Of a DNA stretch of 64,000 nucleotides, positions 1 to 8,997 are shown in pieces. The position numbers and the translations under genes were made by a program. Under the pieces are notes generated by a model, which did not search any database, had not been told where the DNA came from, and saw only the letters and a program-made list of their open reading frames with translations. This DNA comes from an uncultured Chloroflexota bacterium (lineage in GTDB: Bacteria > Chloroflexota > Anaerolineae > Aggregatilineales > Phototrophicaceae), in NCBI GenBank assembly GCA_937974245.1, contig CALJKV010000037.1, positions 146,381 to 210,380 on the forward strand. The letters run 5' to 3'. Each line of letters begins with the position of its first letter. The stretch's first letter is position 1.

Positions 1-617
1 TAGCTGCGGTCTACATCGGCCTTCGCCGGGAAGGCGTGTTCGGGTGGCTCTAAATACGCCCCCTTGCACAGCCGGATATGCGCCCCTTCCGCCGCGAGTG
101 CCTGCATATCCTTCTCGCTGCGTCGCAGATAGGATTGTATGACCGTGCCGACATTGGTGAAGCCGTACTCGTCGCGCATGGTGCGGTAGATACGGAGCGT
201 CGTATCCGTGTAAGGCGTGTTTTCCATGTCAATCGTAACCGGGATGCCCGCCTGCTGCGCGTCGGTCAGCACCTCCCGCAGATTGGCCTGGCACAGTTCC
301 TCGCTGATGTCGAGTCCAAAGTGGGTCAGCTTGAGCGACACACTGGCGTCCAGGCTTTCCTGGTGGATACGCGCCAGAATCTGCCGGTACATGGCGACGA
401 CCTCGCGGGTGTCTTCCTCGCGGGTGACACTCTCCCCCAGGAAGTCGAGCGACACGCCCATCCCTTTCTGGTTCAGGGTGTGGACGACAGCAATCGCCTC
501 GTCCAGCGTCTCCCCGGCCACGAAGCGCCGCGCCACGCGCCGCGCCAGTCCCCACCCGGTCACAATCCGCCGCGCCCAACCTGCATGTGAAAGATACAAC
601 AAAATTCGCCGGAGCAT
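1..617 (-). CDS. Proline dehydrogenase (PRODH), 3' end outside the window
   Basis: FAD-dependent enzyme that oxidises L-proline to pyrroline-5-carboxylate, the first step of proline catabolism. The minus frame starting at the ATG at 617 is open to the window edge, giving about 205 N-terminal residues. Stretches typical of the single-domain PRODH barrel are visible: SLDFLGE near residue 52, SLKLTHFGLDIS near 90, IDMENTPYTD near 125, GTVIQSYLRR near 150 and IRLCKGAYLEP near 178. These correspond to the beta-strands that line the flavin and proline pocket. A basic stretch, RRILLYLSHAGWARRIV, precedes the barrel. The C-terminal third, with the RxxR-type proline-binding helix, lies beyond base 1. 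Family assignment is confident; whether a P5C dehydrogenase follows cannot be seen. Confidence 0.85.
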   Translation of the reverse strand, partial: MLRRILLYLSHAGWARRIVTGWGLARRVARRFVAGETLDEAIAVVHTLNQKGMGVSLDFLGESVTREEDTREVVAMYRQILARIHQESLDASVSLKLTHFGLDISEELCQANLREVLTDAQQAGIPVTIDMENTPYTDTTLRIYRTMRDEYGFTNVGTVIQSYLRRSEKDMQALAAEGAHIRLCKGAYLEPPEHAFPAKADVDRS

Positions 618-749
618 GGTAGCCTCAATTCATCGGTTTAAGTAGACGAAACTATCCACCGCCGGTTGATTTCCGGGGTGGATGAATAAGTCACGCACAT
701 TGATTTCAATGGGGAAATTGTAACAAATCCGAGGAAACCACACAGCAGC

Positions 750-942
750 CTACAAGTCCACTTGTGGCTCGCTCAGTGTGGTATGACAGCTGCCACACAC
801 CCACAGATGAACCACGGGGGGGATGCCGGTCAGCTCAACCAGACGCTGCGCCCAGGTAGGAGAACTCCGCCACTTCACCGCAGCTCGAGCAGTGCTGCAC
901 ATAGACTTGTTCTACCGGTTCATCAGCATGGGTGTAATTCAT
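750..942 (-). pseudogene. Small zinc-ribbon protein gene with a frameshift
   Basis: From the ATG at 942 the minus frame reads MNYTHADEPVEQVYV and then HCSSCGE, and meets a stop after about 35 codons. Shifting frame at about 860-890 restores an open frame that continues TWAQRLVELTGIPPVV and then VCGSCHTTL, ending at TAG 750-752. The two CxxC knuckles lie in different frames, and the span of 193 nt is not a multiple of three. The simplest reading is a roughly 64-residue zinc-ribbon protein broken by one indel, either a real mutation or a sequencing error. A minus-strand TATAAT lies at 1044-1049, about 100 nt upstream. The following 132 nt to the PRODH start contain only a weak hairpin. Confidence 0.5.
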
Positions 943-1101
943 CGAACTGCCCTTTGGGGGTAACGGTCTTCAGTGAATAGCAGGGACAGCCTTCTGTCTG
1001 TCCGGCGGAGGGGGCGAATGCCACGCCACCACCTACCAATACTATTATAGACACTTTTTTTCGTGCTGGTCTTAAGTATTTTTGTGAGAAAAGTGTGAAG
1101 A

Positions 1102-3090
1102 TTAGCCCTTCTTCGCATTCAGCGCTTCGGCGAACTGCGTGAAAAACGCCAGCGCGCCGGGGTTACGCATCGCGCCAGGGTTGGCGGCAGCGTGAATATC
1201 CTTCCCCAGGAGGATTTTGCGGATCGGCACTTCCATCTTTTTACCGCTTAACGTATACGGCACTTCCGGGATGAGGATAATGTCATCCGGCACATGACGT
1301 GGCGAGACATCCTGGCGCAGCTTCTGTTTGATGCGAGTCTTCAGGTCGTCATCCAGCGTATAGCCTTCACGCAGGACGAGGAACAGGGGCAGATACGACT
1401 CGCGTCCCAGCAGTTCCAGGTCAATAATCAGGCTGTCCAGCACTTCCGGGAAGGATTCGACCACGCGGTAAATCTCACTCGTCCCCATACGGATGCCCAT
1501 TCGGTTGATGGTCGAATCGGAACGCCCGTAAATGACACAGCCGCCGCGCCGGTTGAACTTGATCCAGTCACCATGCCGCCAGATGCCGGGGAACATCTCG
1601 AAGTAGCTTTCGGTGTAACGCACCATGTGCGGGTCATTCCAGAAGTAGAGCGGCATTGAGGGCATCGGCTCCGTAATGACCAGTTCGCCTACTTCGTCCA
1701 GCACCGGCTGACCATCCTCGTTGAAAGCCTGCGCCTTCGCCCCCAGTGACGCCGCTTGAATCTCCCCGGCGTAGATCGGTTGGGTACGCGCCCCGCCCAC
1801 AAAAGCCGTGCCTAAATCCGTCCCGCCGCTGAGTGACTCGAGTGCCAATTCACGGTTGATATTGTCGTAAATCCACTGGAAGCCCGCAATCGTCAGCGGT
1901 GAACCGGTAGACCCGACGCCACGAATCCGGCTGAGGTCGTAGTCCCGGTTCGGGTGGATTCCCGCCTTGATGCAGGCGCTCACGAACGCCGCCGACGTAC
2001 CGAAGTAAGTCATGCCGCTGGCTTCAGCCAGGCGAAACAGGGTATTCATGTCGGGGTAGGAGGGACTGCCGTTGTAGATGATGGCCGTCGCGCCGGAAAA
2101 CAGGCTGCCCACCAGGTAGTTCCACATCATCCAGCCGGTGCTGGTATACCAGAAGAAGCGATCTCCGGCTTTCAGGTCGTTATGAAAAACCCCCGATTTA
2201 GCCTGTTCCAGCAGAATGCCACCGTGACCATGTACAATGGGTTTGGGCAGGCCGGTTGTCCCCGACGAATACAGCACCCACAGCGGATGATCAAAGGGCA
2301 CTTGCTCAAAGGCGATGGCATCCGGCGGGGCGGCGTGAGCCAGCACATCGCCCCACAGCACGGTTTGCACGAGGCCGCCAGTGTGGTGGGCGCTGAAGGG
2401 GATCAGGATGGTGTGTTGCAGGGTGGGCAGGGCGGTCTGGAGTTCGACGATGACTTCGCGCCGGTCAAACGGTTTACCGTTGTACTGGTAGCCATCTACG
2501 GCGATCAGCACTTTTGGCTCAATCTGCGTGAAGCGATCCAGTACACTGCGCCCGCCGAAATCCGGAGAACAGCTTGACCAGATCGCGCCCAGGCTGGCCG
2601 TCGCCAGCAGCGCCACGACGGTTTCCGGAATGTTCGGAAGATAAGCGACGACACGATCACCCGGTTGTACCCCCATGCCGCGCAGTACCGCCGCCAGCCG
2701 GTTTACCCCATCGTAGACCGCCGCCCAGGTGATTTCAACCAGTTCGGCGTCTTCAGCCTGATAGAGCAGCATCGGGCGTTCACCGGTCATACGGGTGAAG
2801 ATGTTTTCAGCATAGTTCAGCCGTGCGCCGGGGAACCACTGTGTTCCGGGCATTTCCCGACTGCCCATAGGCGCATCCCACTTCTGCGAATAACGCAGGC
2901 CGAAGTAGTCCCACAGGCTTTCCCAGAACGCGGCGATGTCCATCACCGACCAGGCCCACAGGTCAGGATAGTTGGTGACAGACACGCCCCGGTAAGACGC
3001 CAGCCAGCGCATATAGTGGGTGAGATTGGCATTTTCGATCACCAGCGGGGATGGCTGCCACAGCATGTCACCTTCGCGGATTGGAGTCAC
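1102..3090 (-). CDS. Acetoacetyl-CoA synthetase
   Basis: Acyl-adenylate-forming enzyme that activates acetoacetate to acetoacetyl-CoA at the cost of ATP, feeding ketone-body, PHB or leucine-degradation intermediates into central metabolism. The 662 residues match the usual length of the family. The adenylate motif YSSGTTGLPKPIVHG lies near residue 275, preceded by the N-terminal ACS domain (WFPGARLNYAENIF near 85). The catalytic C-terminal lysine region YTLSGKKMEVPIRK is near 615. Start is the GTG at 3090, chosen because AAGGAGGAG sits 7 nt upstream; the internal Met at residue 9 lacks such a site. An ordinary acetyl-CoA synthetase is less likely given the N-terminal sequence and the PIVHG variant after the P-loop. 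Confidence 0.88.
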   Translation of the reverse strand: MTPIREGDMLWQPSPLVIENANLTHYMRWLASYRGVSVTNYPDLWAWSVMDIAAFWESLWDYFGLRYSQKWDAPMGSREMPGTQWFPGARLNYAENIFTRMTGERPMLLYQAEDAELVEITWAAVYDGVNRLAAVLRGMGVQPGDRVVAYLPNIPETVVALLATASLGAIWSSCSPDFGGRSVLDRFTQIEPKVLIAVDGYQYNGKPFDRREVIVELQTALPTLQHTILIPFSAHHTGGLVQTVLWGDVLAHAAPPDAIAFEQVPFDHPLWVLYSSGTTGLPKPIVHGHGGILLEQAKSGVFHNDLKAGDRFFWYTSTGWMMWNYLVGSLFSGATAIIYNGSPSYPDMNTLFRLAEASGMTYFGTSAAFVSACIKAGIHPNRDYDLSRIRGVGSTGSPLTIAGFQWIYDNINRELALESLSGGTDLGTAFVGGARTQPIYAGEIQAASLGAKAQAFNEDGQPVLDEVGELVITEPMPSMPLYFWNDPHMVRYTESYFEMFPGIWRHGDWIKFNRRGGCVIYGRSDSTINRMGIRMGTSEIYRVVESFPEVLDSLIIDLELLGRESYLPLFLVLREGYTLDDDLKTRIKQKLRQDVSPRHVPDDIILIPEVPYTLSGKKMEVPIRKILLGKDIHAAANPGAMRNPGALAFFTQFAEALNAKKG

Positions 3091-3141
3091 GGTTGCTCCT
3101 CCTTCTTAGTCCGGTTCAACATGCCGGGATATTACCACGCC

Positions 3142-4212
3142 CTAGCGCCAGACTGCCAGCGAATCGCGGTGGAGGACGGCCAGCGTCTTGCCGTTGGCAC
3201 TGATTGAAAGGCTGTCAGGACTCGTACCCAGACCGAGGTCAACCTGGTCGATGATTTCACCATTGGCGGTGTTCACCGCGTACAGGATGCCCTCGTTTGT
3301 CAGGTAAGCGAACACTGTATTGTCCTTCAGGAAGCCGAAGAGCGCGTCAAACCGCACCGTGCTGACCAGTTCGCTCGTTATCTGGTCGCCAAAGCGGTTG
3401 AATACCGGCTGGTGTGTCTCCAGGTTAATCAGGAACACGCCCCGGCCATTGATGATGGCGAACGCCAGGAATTTGCCATCACTGCTGATGAGGGGCGAAG
3501 TCTTGTCAATTGCGGCCAGGCTCTCCCCGGTGAAGGCCGGCTCGTCGCCCACCTGGGGGTCGGCCAGGTCTGTCAGGAAGAAGTCATAGCCACGAATGCC
3601 GGAATTGCTGTGAACCGTTAGCAGTTGGCCGCCGTCGGGCGTGAAGCGGGCGAAATCCGGCGCGGTTCTGAACGTATGGCTGAAGTACACCTCGCCGCTT
3701 TCCCGGTTGGTGATGGTGACGGTACTACCACTGCTCACGACATAGTAGGTCTCATTGGCGGCCAAAGCGGTTTCACCTTCATTGAGGTTGATTTCGGCGG
3801 TCTTGTCACCCGTTTCAGCATCCAGGTACCAGATTACCCACTCATCATTCACCGTACCGGTGACAATAAACTCGCTGGAATCGGACGTAAAACCGAGCAT
3901 GTATGTCTCGTATGGGAAATCAATCACGTCTTCCGATACGCTCCATTTCGCGCTACCCGACGATGTATCCACCATCCGCAACGCATTGGGTCTGCTGGCC
4001 GGCGTGCCGTTCACGTCCACTGCCGCCAGAGTGCCGTCGGGACTCAGGCGAACGGTGAGCAACTGGGCATCGTCGCGCGGTGTCGTGATCCCCCGCGACA
4101 GACCGGCCAGTGCCCCCCCACCGCCGTTCAAGAAAACCAGCGTGATCACTACTGCCGCAGCGATCATCATTAATACCATCATGATCGGTAAATACCGGCG
4201 TGAATTCTGCAT
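3142..4212 (-). CDS. Membrane-anchored beta-propeller protein
   Basis: A 356-residue protein with one N-terminal hydrophobic segment (residues 8-29, MMVLMMIAAAVVITLVFL) that is not followed by a clear cleavage site, so it is probably a signal anchor with the rest outside the cell. The remainder is made of repeating blocks of the type 'SPDGTLAAVDV', 'TSDSSEFIVTG', 'TPDGGQLLTVHS', 'SSDGKFLAFAI' and 'SANGKTLAVLH' spaced 40-50 residues apart, typical of WD40/YVTN-like propellers. No catalytic motif is seen. The gene follows the synthetase promoter region directly and an AGGAGGAG ribosome site lies just before the ATG. Role unknown; such propellers usually mediate protein contacts. Confidence 0.6.
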   Translation of the reverse strand: MQNSRRYLPIMMVLMMIAAAVVITLVFLNGGGGALAGLSRGITTPRDDAQLLTVRLSPDGTLAAVDVNGTPASRPNALRMVDTSSGSAKWSVSEDVIDFPYETYMLGFTSDSSEFIVTGTVNDEWVIWYLDAETGDKTAEINLNEGETALAANETYYVVSSGSTVTITNRESGEVYFSHTFRTAPDFARFTPDGGQLLTVHSNSGIRGYDFFLTDLADPQVGDEPAFTGESLAAIDKTSPLISSDGKFLAFAIINGRGVFLINLETHQPVFNRFGDQITSELVSTVRFDALFGFLKDNTVFAYLTNEGILYAVNTANGEIIDQVDLGLGTSPDSLSISANGKTLAVLHRDSLAVWR

Positions 4213-4459
4213 GACTCCTCCTCAATGCTTGTGTGAGTGTATACGCGGTTTGCGTTCAATTATAGATTTGTACAACAGGGCGGCAAGCTCACCTGGAGGC
4301 AAAAAACGGTATTTTTTGCGGATTATCTATTTTGTGGGAGCGTTCTTAAATATCACCCATTTGGCGGGGGAAAGGCGCCGGTAATCCCGGCCTTTATGAC
4401 ATTCATCAGCGCCCGCATGTGACATTCTTCACTATCTCCACCCCGGTCAATATGGAATA

Positions 4460-4700
4460 CTAGGTGCAGGTTAGGTAAGGGATAGCAGGGAACTCCCAGC
4501 GAAAGCAGGGGGGATGGATGCTAGAGGTACGGCGAGGGCCGCCGAAACCTGACGCCGGTGGAGAGAATCTTATTATTCTTCTCGTGGAAACCGGAAGCTC
4601 CCCATAAAACGGGAGCAGCCCCCTGGTCTTATCCAGCAGTCAAAGGCGATTGACCGCTCATGGTCAGCTAAGGACAAGGTGGGACTGCTGAGACAACCAA
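4460..4700 (+). ncRNA. Candidate structured non-coding RNA of unrecognised family
   Basis: This intergenic stretch has no plausible ORF but carries nested complementary segments. CAGGTT (4467-4472) pairs with AACCTG (4546-4551), enclosing TAGCA/TGCTA (4483-4487/4519-4523), a GGGA-TCCC hairpin (4488-4497), a GAAA tetraloop stem (4499-4506) and CGGCG/CGCCG (4530-4534/4540-4544). CCGGT/ACCGG (4555-4559/4590-4594) encloses a GAGA-GAAT stem. GCTCCC/GGGAGC (4597-4602/4611-4616) and CAGCAGTC/GACTGCTG (4634-4641/4683-4690) follow, the last enclosing TGACC/GGTCA. CAGGGGG (4506-4512) can pair with CCCCCTG (4619-4625), which crosses the other helices as a pseudoknot. The GNRA loop and downstream terminator favour the plus strand. 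It lacks the conserved signatures of RNase P, tmRNA and SRP RNA that I know. Confidence 0.6.
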
Positions 4701-4708
4701 ATTATATC

Positions 4709-4749
4709 ATGCAAACTCCACCCGACTCCCTCACAGGTGGAGTTTGCAT
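4709..4749 (+). terminator. Terminator hairpin after the RNA candidate
   Basis: A perfect 14-bp stem, ATGCAAACTCCACC (4709-4722) with GGTGGAGTTTGCAT (4736-4749), has a 13-nt loop and is followed by TTTT on the plus strand. It would end the RNA candidate. It also sits 3' of the convergent histidine kinase gene, but on the minus strand no T-run follows. Confidence 0.65.
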
Positions 4750-4763
4750 TTTAAAGCAGTGAC

Positions 4764-7700
4764 TCACCTGGGCCGCCGGTTGAGCGCGATACGCACTTGT
4801 TCCATCAAAACATTGCCGGAAGTCTGTCCCTTCCTCAGCACCTGTACCAGATGCTTATCCAGCTCTTTCTGCTTCTGAGGAGGCAGGTCATTCGTCGTAA
4901 GGGCGATTATCGGGATATTATTCGCGCCCGGCTGTGCCGAAAGCTGCTCTAACAACGCTAACCCGGAACTATCCGGCAGCATAATATCCAGCAAAATCAG
5001 GGAGACTGCCTGTCTGGATACGTAATTTAGCGCCTGTTCGCCGGTTTCCGCTTCCACCACCTCATATCCGGCGTGAATCAACATGCGGGTCAACTGCACC
5101 CGGTCATTGGCGTTATTGTCCACAATCATAATCGGATGCTGTGGTTTGATACGCACGACCCGCGTGAGCGTGTCATGCAACCGGGACTGCGTGACCGGCT
5201 TCGTGAGGTAGTCCGCCGCGCCCAGGTAGTAGCCCACCGTTTGCTGCTCAATAACCGACAATACAATCACGGGAATCTTCAGCGTGGCCGGGTCCTGTTT
5301 CAGGTTCGTCAGCAGTTCCCAGCCGCTCACCACCGGCATCATCACATCAATGATAATAGCGGCAGGTTGCAGGCGGCGAGCCATGAGCAGCGCCTCCGCC
5401 GGGTTGGTCGTACCAACCACATGGTATTCCGCCGGGTTCAGGTAATCCTGTACCATCTGGATCGCCAGCGGATCATCATCCACTACCAGAATCAGCGGCA
5501 GATTGTCCGATTTATGCTCCACATCAGGAGTCAGGGTGGTACTCGGCAGCAGAACCGTGAAAATACTCCCCTTCCCCAGGTCACTTTCCACCCAAATATA
5601 GCCGCCATGCATCGAGACCAACTGATGGGTGATCGTCAGGCCCAGACCAGTACCTTCATATTTGCGGATGCTGGAGCCATCTACCTGGCGAAAAGCATCA
5701 AAAATAAGCTTCTGGTTGGCGGGGCTGATCCCAATCCCGGTATCGGCCACGGCAATTTGCAACCAGTTCCCGTTGGCGATATTGTGGTGAACCGGCGGGA
5801 CACGTCCGCTAATCACATGGCCGCCCTGAACCACCATCCTTGAGACTTCAATCGTGATCGTCCCCACTTCGGTGAACTTGGCAGCGTTATCCAGCAGGTT
5901 GATGATAATCTGGCGGATACGCTGCGGATCGGCTTGAATATCCGGCAAGACAGAAGCGACTTCTACCCGCAGTTCCAGGTTATTGGCCTGGATACGCGGC
6001 ATGACCGTCGTCACGGCTTCCCGGATAATGTCGGGCACCGGTAGCATGACCAGTTCAAGCTGCATTTGCCCGGCTTCAATCTTGGAAAGATCAAGAATCT
6101 CGTTAATCAGATTGAGCAGATGATTACCGCCCCCATACACGCGCTTCAGGCGGTCACGCTGTTTCTCATTGAGTGCGCCATATACCTCGGTGAGCAGCAT
6201 CTCACTGTAGCCGATAATGGCGTTCAGGGGGGTGCGTAGTTCATGACTCATATTTGCCAGGAACTCGCTCTTGAGCTTATTGCTGGCTAGGGCCTGCTCG
6301 TACAGGTCGGCGTTGCTGATCGCCAGCGCCACCTGCCGGGTGATGGTCATGAAGGTTTCCTGCTCTTCTACGGTGAAGTCGCGGCGATTGCGGATGCTAT
6401 CAAGTCCGATGCTGCCGATCAACTGTCCCCGCGCCACCAGCGGCGCCATCATCGTTGAACGAGTCTGGATACGCTCCATCGCCTGCCAGGAGGAATCGTC
6501 TATGGCGATATTGCGCTCAGCGGGATGGATGACCAGCGGGCGAACACTGCTCACCAGAGTCTCAAAAATCGGGTTGCCGTCCGCTTTCATTTGCAGGTTC
6601 AGATTGCCGGTCTGCGGGTATTCCGCCACCAGATAGGCGTAGTTATCGGTTTCGCTAAAGAGGACAATACCGCAGTGATCCACCTCGAACAGGTCGGTCA
6701 GCAGTTCAGCAGTGGTGTTCAGCACCAGGTCGCGCTCCAGCGTCGCCCCGATCACTGTCGCCATACTATGCATTGAGGCCAACCGCCGAGATCGCTGCTC
6801 CAGCATTCCCAGGTGATTTTCGAGTTCGTCGTGCAGGCGGGCATTCTCCACCGCGATAGCCGCCTGCCGGCCAATCGCAAAGGCCATACTCGCATCCTGT
6901 TCAGTGTAGACGTTGGGAAGATACCTATCGAGCGTAATCATGCCGATTACCTGGTCTTGCGCCAGCATCGGCACGCCCATCCAGGAGCGCGTTTGCAGGG
7001 CGACAGGAGTACCGCTCTCCCGGTTCCAGCCTGGGTGTGTCTGGACATCGCCAACCACCAACGGCTGCTGCGATAGGAATGCCCGCTGCATTAAGCTGTT
7101 CGGGCCGTAGCGAAACTCCACCCCCCTGAGTTCCGGGTACTGGCCGTGCGCCGCCGAGACGATCATCCGGCTGGCGTCATATACGCCCGGCAGCGGCAGC
7201 AGAATGCTGGCGTTATCGAAAGAGAAAACGCGCTGCATCTGCTCCAGGATACGCTCCAGCACATCTTCGTAATGGAGCGACGAGTTCACCACCCGGCTGA
7301 TGTCCATGAGCGTTGTTGCAATTTGGTGGCGCTCCTGCTCGGTCTGGCGCAGGTCAATCGTTTCCAGCGCGTGAGCAATAGAAGTAGCGACCAGCAACAG
7401 CAGCGAGAGGTCTTTATCGGTGAAGGTATTCGGGATGGTATTGTGGATGCTCATCACACCGAAGACCTGGTTTTTCCGGTTGACGAGCGGCACGCCAACC
7501 CATGACCGGGCAAAGGCCCCCGGCTCGCTCTCCTCAGGCCGGACACCCAGCGACTCCAATCGTTCCGCTTCCTGGTCGAGATCGCGGAAGTGCAGTGGGG
7601 TATTGTGGGTGATGACGGCATACCCCAGGCCGGCCAGTGGCATCTGTGTTTCATCCAGTCTGATGCCGTTTTCCACCGCCAGCGGGATATTGAGAAACGT

Positions 7701-8309
7701 ATATGTTGGGTCGAGCATACCCACGTAAAACGAGGTGGTATCAAAATGAATCTGCATTTCCTGGGCCAGCACCTCATACAGGCCATCATTGGTGGTCTGC
7801 TGGGCAAGCTGCCGCGAAAACCCGTTCAACTCGGAAAGCACCGTACGCCAGCCGCCATTGACTTTGAGGTAGTGCAGGCGTGCCGCCAGGGTGTTTGCCA
7901 GCAGTACGATGCTGGCATCATCCAGGCAGTCAGGGTTCTCGCGGCCATCCAGCCACAGAATGCCGTAAAGGTCATTCTCATAGCGCAGCGGGATCAGCAG
8001 CGCGGGAGCGTAATCAGCCATGCCTTTCAAGGGGTTGGCTGCATCTAAACGCCGCGCCCCCGGCCAATTCTGCCACTCAACCCAGCTTGTGACCGCCCGC
8101 ATCCATTGGATAATCGCTGAGGCCGGTTGGTAGCCGGGCGTTGCCAGAACTTCGATTCCCGTGACCAGCGGGTCTATCAGGCCAAACGCCAATGGGAATG
8201 CCCCCACCGACCAGGCTGCAAGGGCTTCCGCCGCCTGGCGGGGCGTTTCCGCCTGATTAATGGTGTGAATCACTTGCTGAAGGGTATCAAGCGCGTGATG
8301 ATTGGACAT
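4764..8309 (-). CDS. Hybrid sensor histidine kinase with multiple GAF domains and two receiver domains
   Basis: Large cytoplasmic signalling protein of 1181 residues. Its N-terminal two thirds are GAF-like sensor modules: one at about 10-170, then clear ones at about 190-330, 350-510 and 530-680. The histidine-kinase core has the H-box FLANMSHELRTPLNAIIGYS near 685 (phosphoacceptor His), the N-box INLLDNAAKFTE near 805 and the G-box VADTGIGIS near 858. Two receiver domains follow: REC1 (LILVVDDDPLA, phospho-Asp in IIIDVMMP) and REC2 (IMIVDNN, Asp in LILLDIMLP). No membrane segment is seen. The ATG at 8309 is preferred to an upstream in-frame ATG at 8363 because AAGGA lies before it. The gene is monocistronic; the stimulus is unknown. 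Confidence 0.9.
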   Translation of the reverse strand: MSNHHALDTLQQVIHTINQAETPRQAAEALAAWSVGAFPLAFGLIDPLVTGIEVLATPGYQPASAIIQWMRAVTSWVEWQNWPGARRLDAANPLKGMADYAPALLIPLRYENDLYGILWLDGRENPDCLDDASIVLLANTLAARLHYLKVNGGWRTVLSELNGFSRQLAQQTTNDGLYEVLAQEMQIHFDTTSFYVGMLDPTYTFLNIPLAVENGIRLDETQMPLAGLGYAVITHNTPLHFRDLDQEAERLESLGVRPEESEPGAFARSWVGVPLVNRKNQVFGVMSIHNTIPNTFTDKDLSLLLLVATSIAHALETIDLRQTEQERHQIATTLMDISRVVNSSLHYEDVLERILEQMQRVFSFDNASILLPLPGVYDASRMIVSAAHGQYPELRGVEFRYGPNSLMQRAFLSQQPLVVGDVQTHPGWNRESGTPVALQTRSWMGVPMLAQDQVIGMITLDRYLPNVYTEQDASMAFAIGRQAAIAVENARLHDELENHLGMLEQRSRRLASMHSMATVIGATLERDLVLNTTAELLTDLFEVDHCGIVLFSETDNYAYLVAEYPQTGNLNLQMKADGNPIFETLVSSVRPLVIHPAERNIAIDDSSWQAMERIQTRSTMMAPLVARGQLIGSIGLDSIRNRRDFTVEEQETFMTITRQVALAISNADLYEQALASNKLKSEFLANMSHELRTPLNAIIGYSEMLLTEVYGALNEKQRDRLKRVYGGGNHLLNLINEILDLSKIEAGQMQLELVMLPVPDIIREAVTTVMPRIQANNLELRVEVASVLPDIQADPQRIRQIIINLLDNAAKFTEVGTITIEVSRMVVQGGHVISGRVPPVHHNIANGNWLQIAVADTGIGISPANQKLIFDAFRQVDGSSIRKYEGTGLGLTITHQLVSMHGGYIWVESDLGKGSIFTVLLPSTTLTPDVEHKSDNLPLILVVDDDPLAIQMVQDYLNPAEYHVVGTTNPAEALLMARRLQPAAIIIDVMMPVVSGWELLTNLKQDPATLKIPVIVLSVIEQQTVGYYLGAADYLTKPVTQSRLHDTLTRVVRIKPQHPIMIVDNNANDRVQLTRMLIHAGYEVVEAETGEQALNYVSRQAVSLILLDIMLPDSSGLALLEQLSAQPGANNIPIIALTTNDLPPQKQKELDKHLVQVLRKGQTSGNVLMEQVRIALNRRPR

Positions 8310-8628
8310 AATACTGCCTGTATCCTTGTGAGCCGGTTCAATAGGTATAGCAGAAAGTAGCATCGTTCCGGGAAACAGTTTCCCGGATCATGTGTACAGA
8401 ATCCGCAACAGGATATTTTCATATCAACGGTAAATCGGATCGGTTGATTTTCCCATGACTATTCAAGTCATTTTCCATTATGACATACAAATCTACAGAA
8501 TTATGGCGATTTTAGGAAATTGTGAGGTGACACATACCGGAATCTTGCCATATTGCATCCGAAACTTTATAACAATGGCTGCGTATAAGATGGTGGGAAT
8601 AGAAAACGAGCATTCGAGGAGTTGTAAA

Positions 8629-8988
8629 ATGGTATCCAAAGAACGTGCCGATCAGGTGAGTGGTGGCGTGTTTCTCATCGGCCTGGCGCTGTTATTCATG
8701 GGCGTGCTGCCCTGGTGGCCGGGAATCATGTTCGTCATCGGCGCGGCGGCTATCGCCCGCGGCGTCGCGGAAGGCCAGCAATGGTACCAGGTATCCGGCG
8801 GCATGTGGATGATCGGGATAGGGCTGGTGTTCTGGTTCGGGTTCAGTCTGCCGCTGCTCTTCATCCTCATCGGCCTGACCATGCTGTTTGGCTTCAATGT
8901 CAAGACCGGCTGGGAAACGCATAGTGAGAAGCGCAAGAACGAGGGCAAAGCCAAGAACGACGAGCAAACCCCGTCAGAATTTGTGTAA
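8629..8988 (+). CDS. Small membrane protein
   Basis: A 119-residue protein with three to four hydrophobic segments (about residues 12-28, 28-44, 57-75 and 75-92), ending in a charged Lys/Glu-rich tail. The ATG at 8629 is preceded by GAGGAG at a good distance; the frame is open further upstream but without ribosome sites. The stop lies 9 nt before the GTG of the next gene, so the two are probably co-transcribed. Sequence blocks such as GGVFLIGLALLFMGVLPWWP and GGMWMIGIGLVFWFG look like an internal duplication of a two-helix unit. No family name can be given; it may be a scaffold-like integral membrane protein. Confidence 0.65.
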   Translation: MVSKERADQVSGGVFLIGLALLFMGVLPWWPGIMFVIGAAAIARGVAEGQQWYQVSGGMWMIGIGLVFWFGFSLPLLFILIGLTMLFGFNVKTGWETHSEKRKNEGKAKNDEQTPSEFV

Positions 8989-8997
8989 GCGATTCAA

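Noticed and set aside
78..590. Plus-strand reading frames over the proline dehydrogenase
   Set aside because: The minus frame encodes a clear PRODH; the plus-strand frames are Arg/Ser-rich shadows.
4460..4752. RNase P RNA, tmRNA or SRP RNA at this locus
   Set aside because: The conserved GAGGAAAGUC of RNase P, the tRNA-like ends of tmRNA and the GGAAGCAGCCA-type SRP core are not present.
4460..4752. Guide RNA of an IscB/TnpB-type element
   Set aside because: The size and pseudoknot would fit, but no IscB, TnpB or related ORF is nearby, so this cannot be supported.
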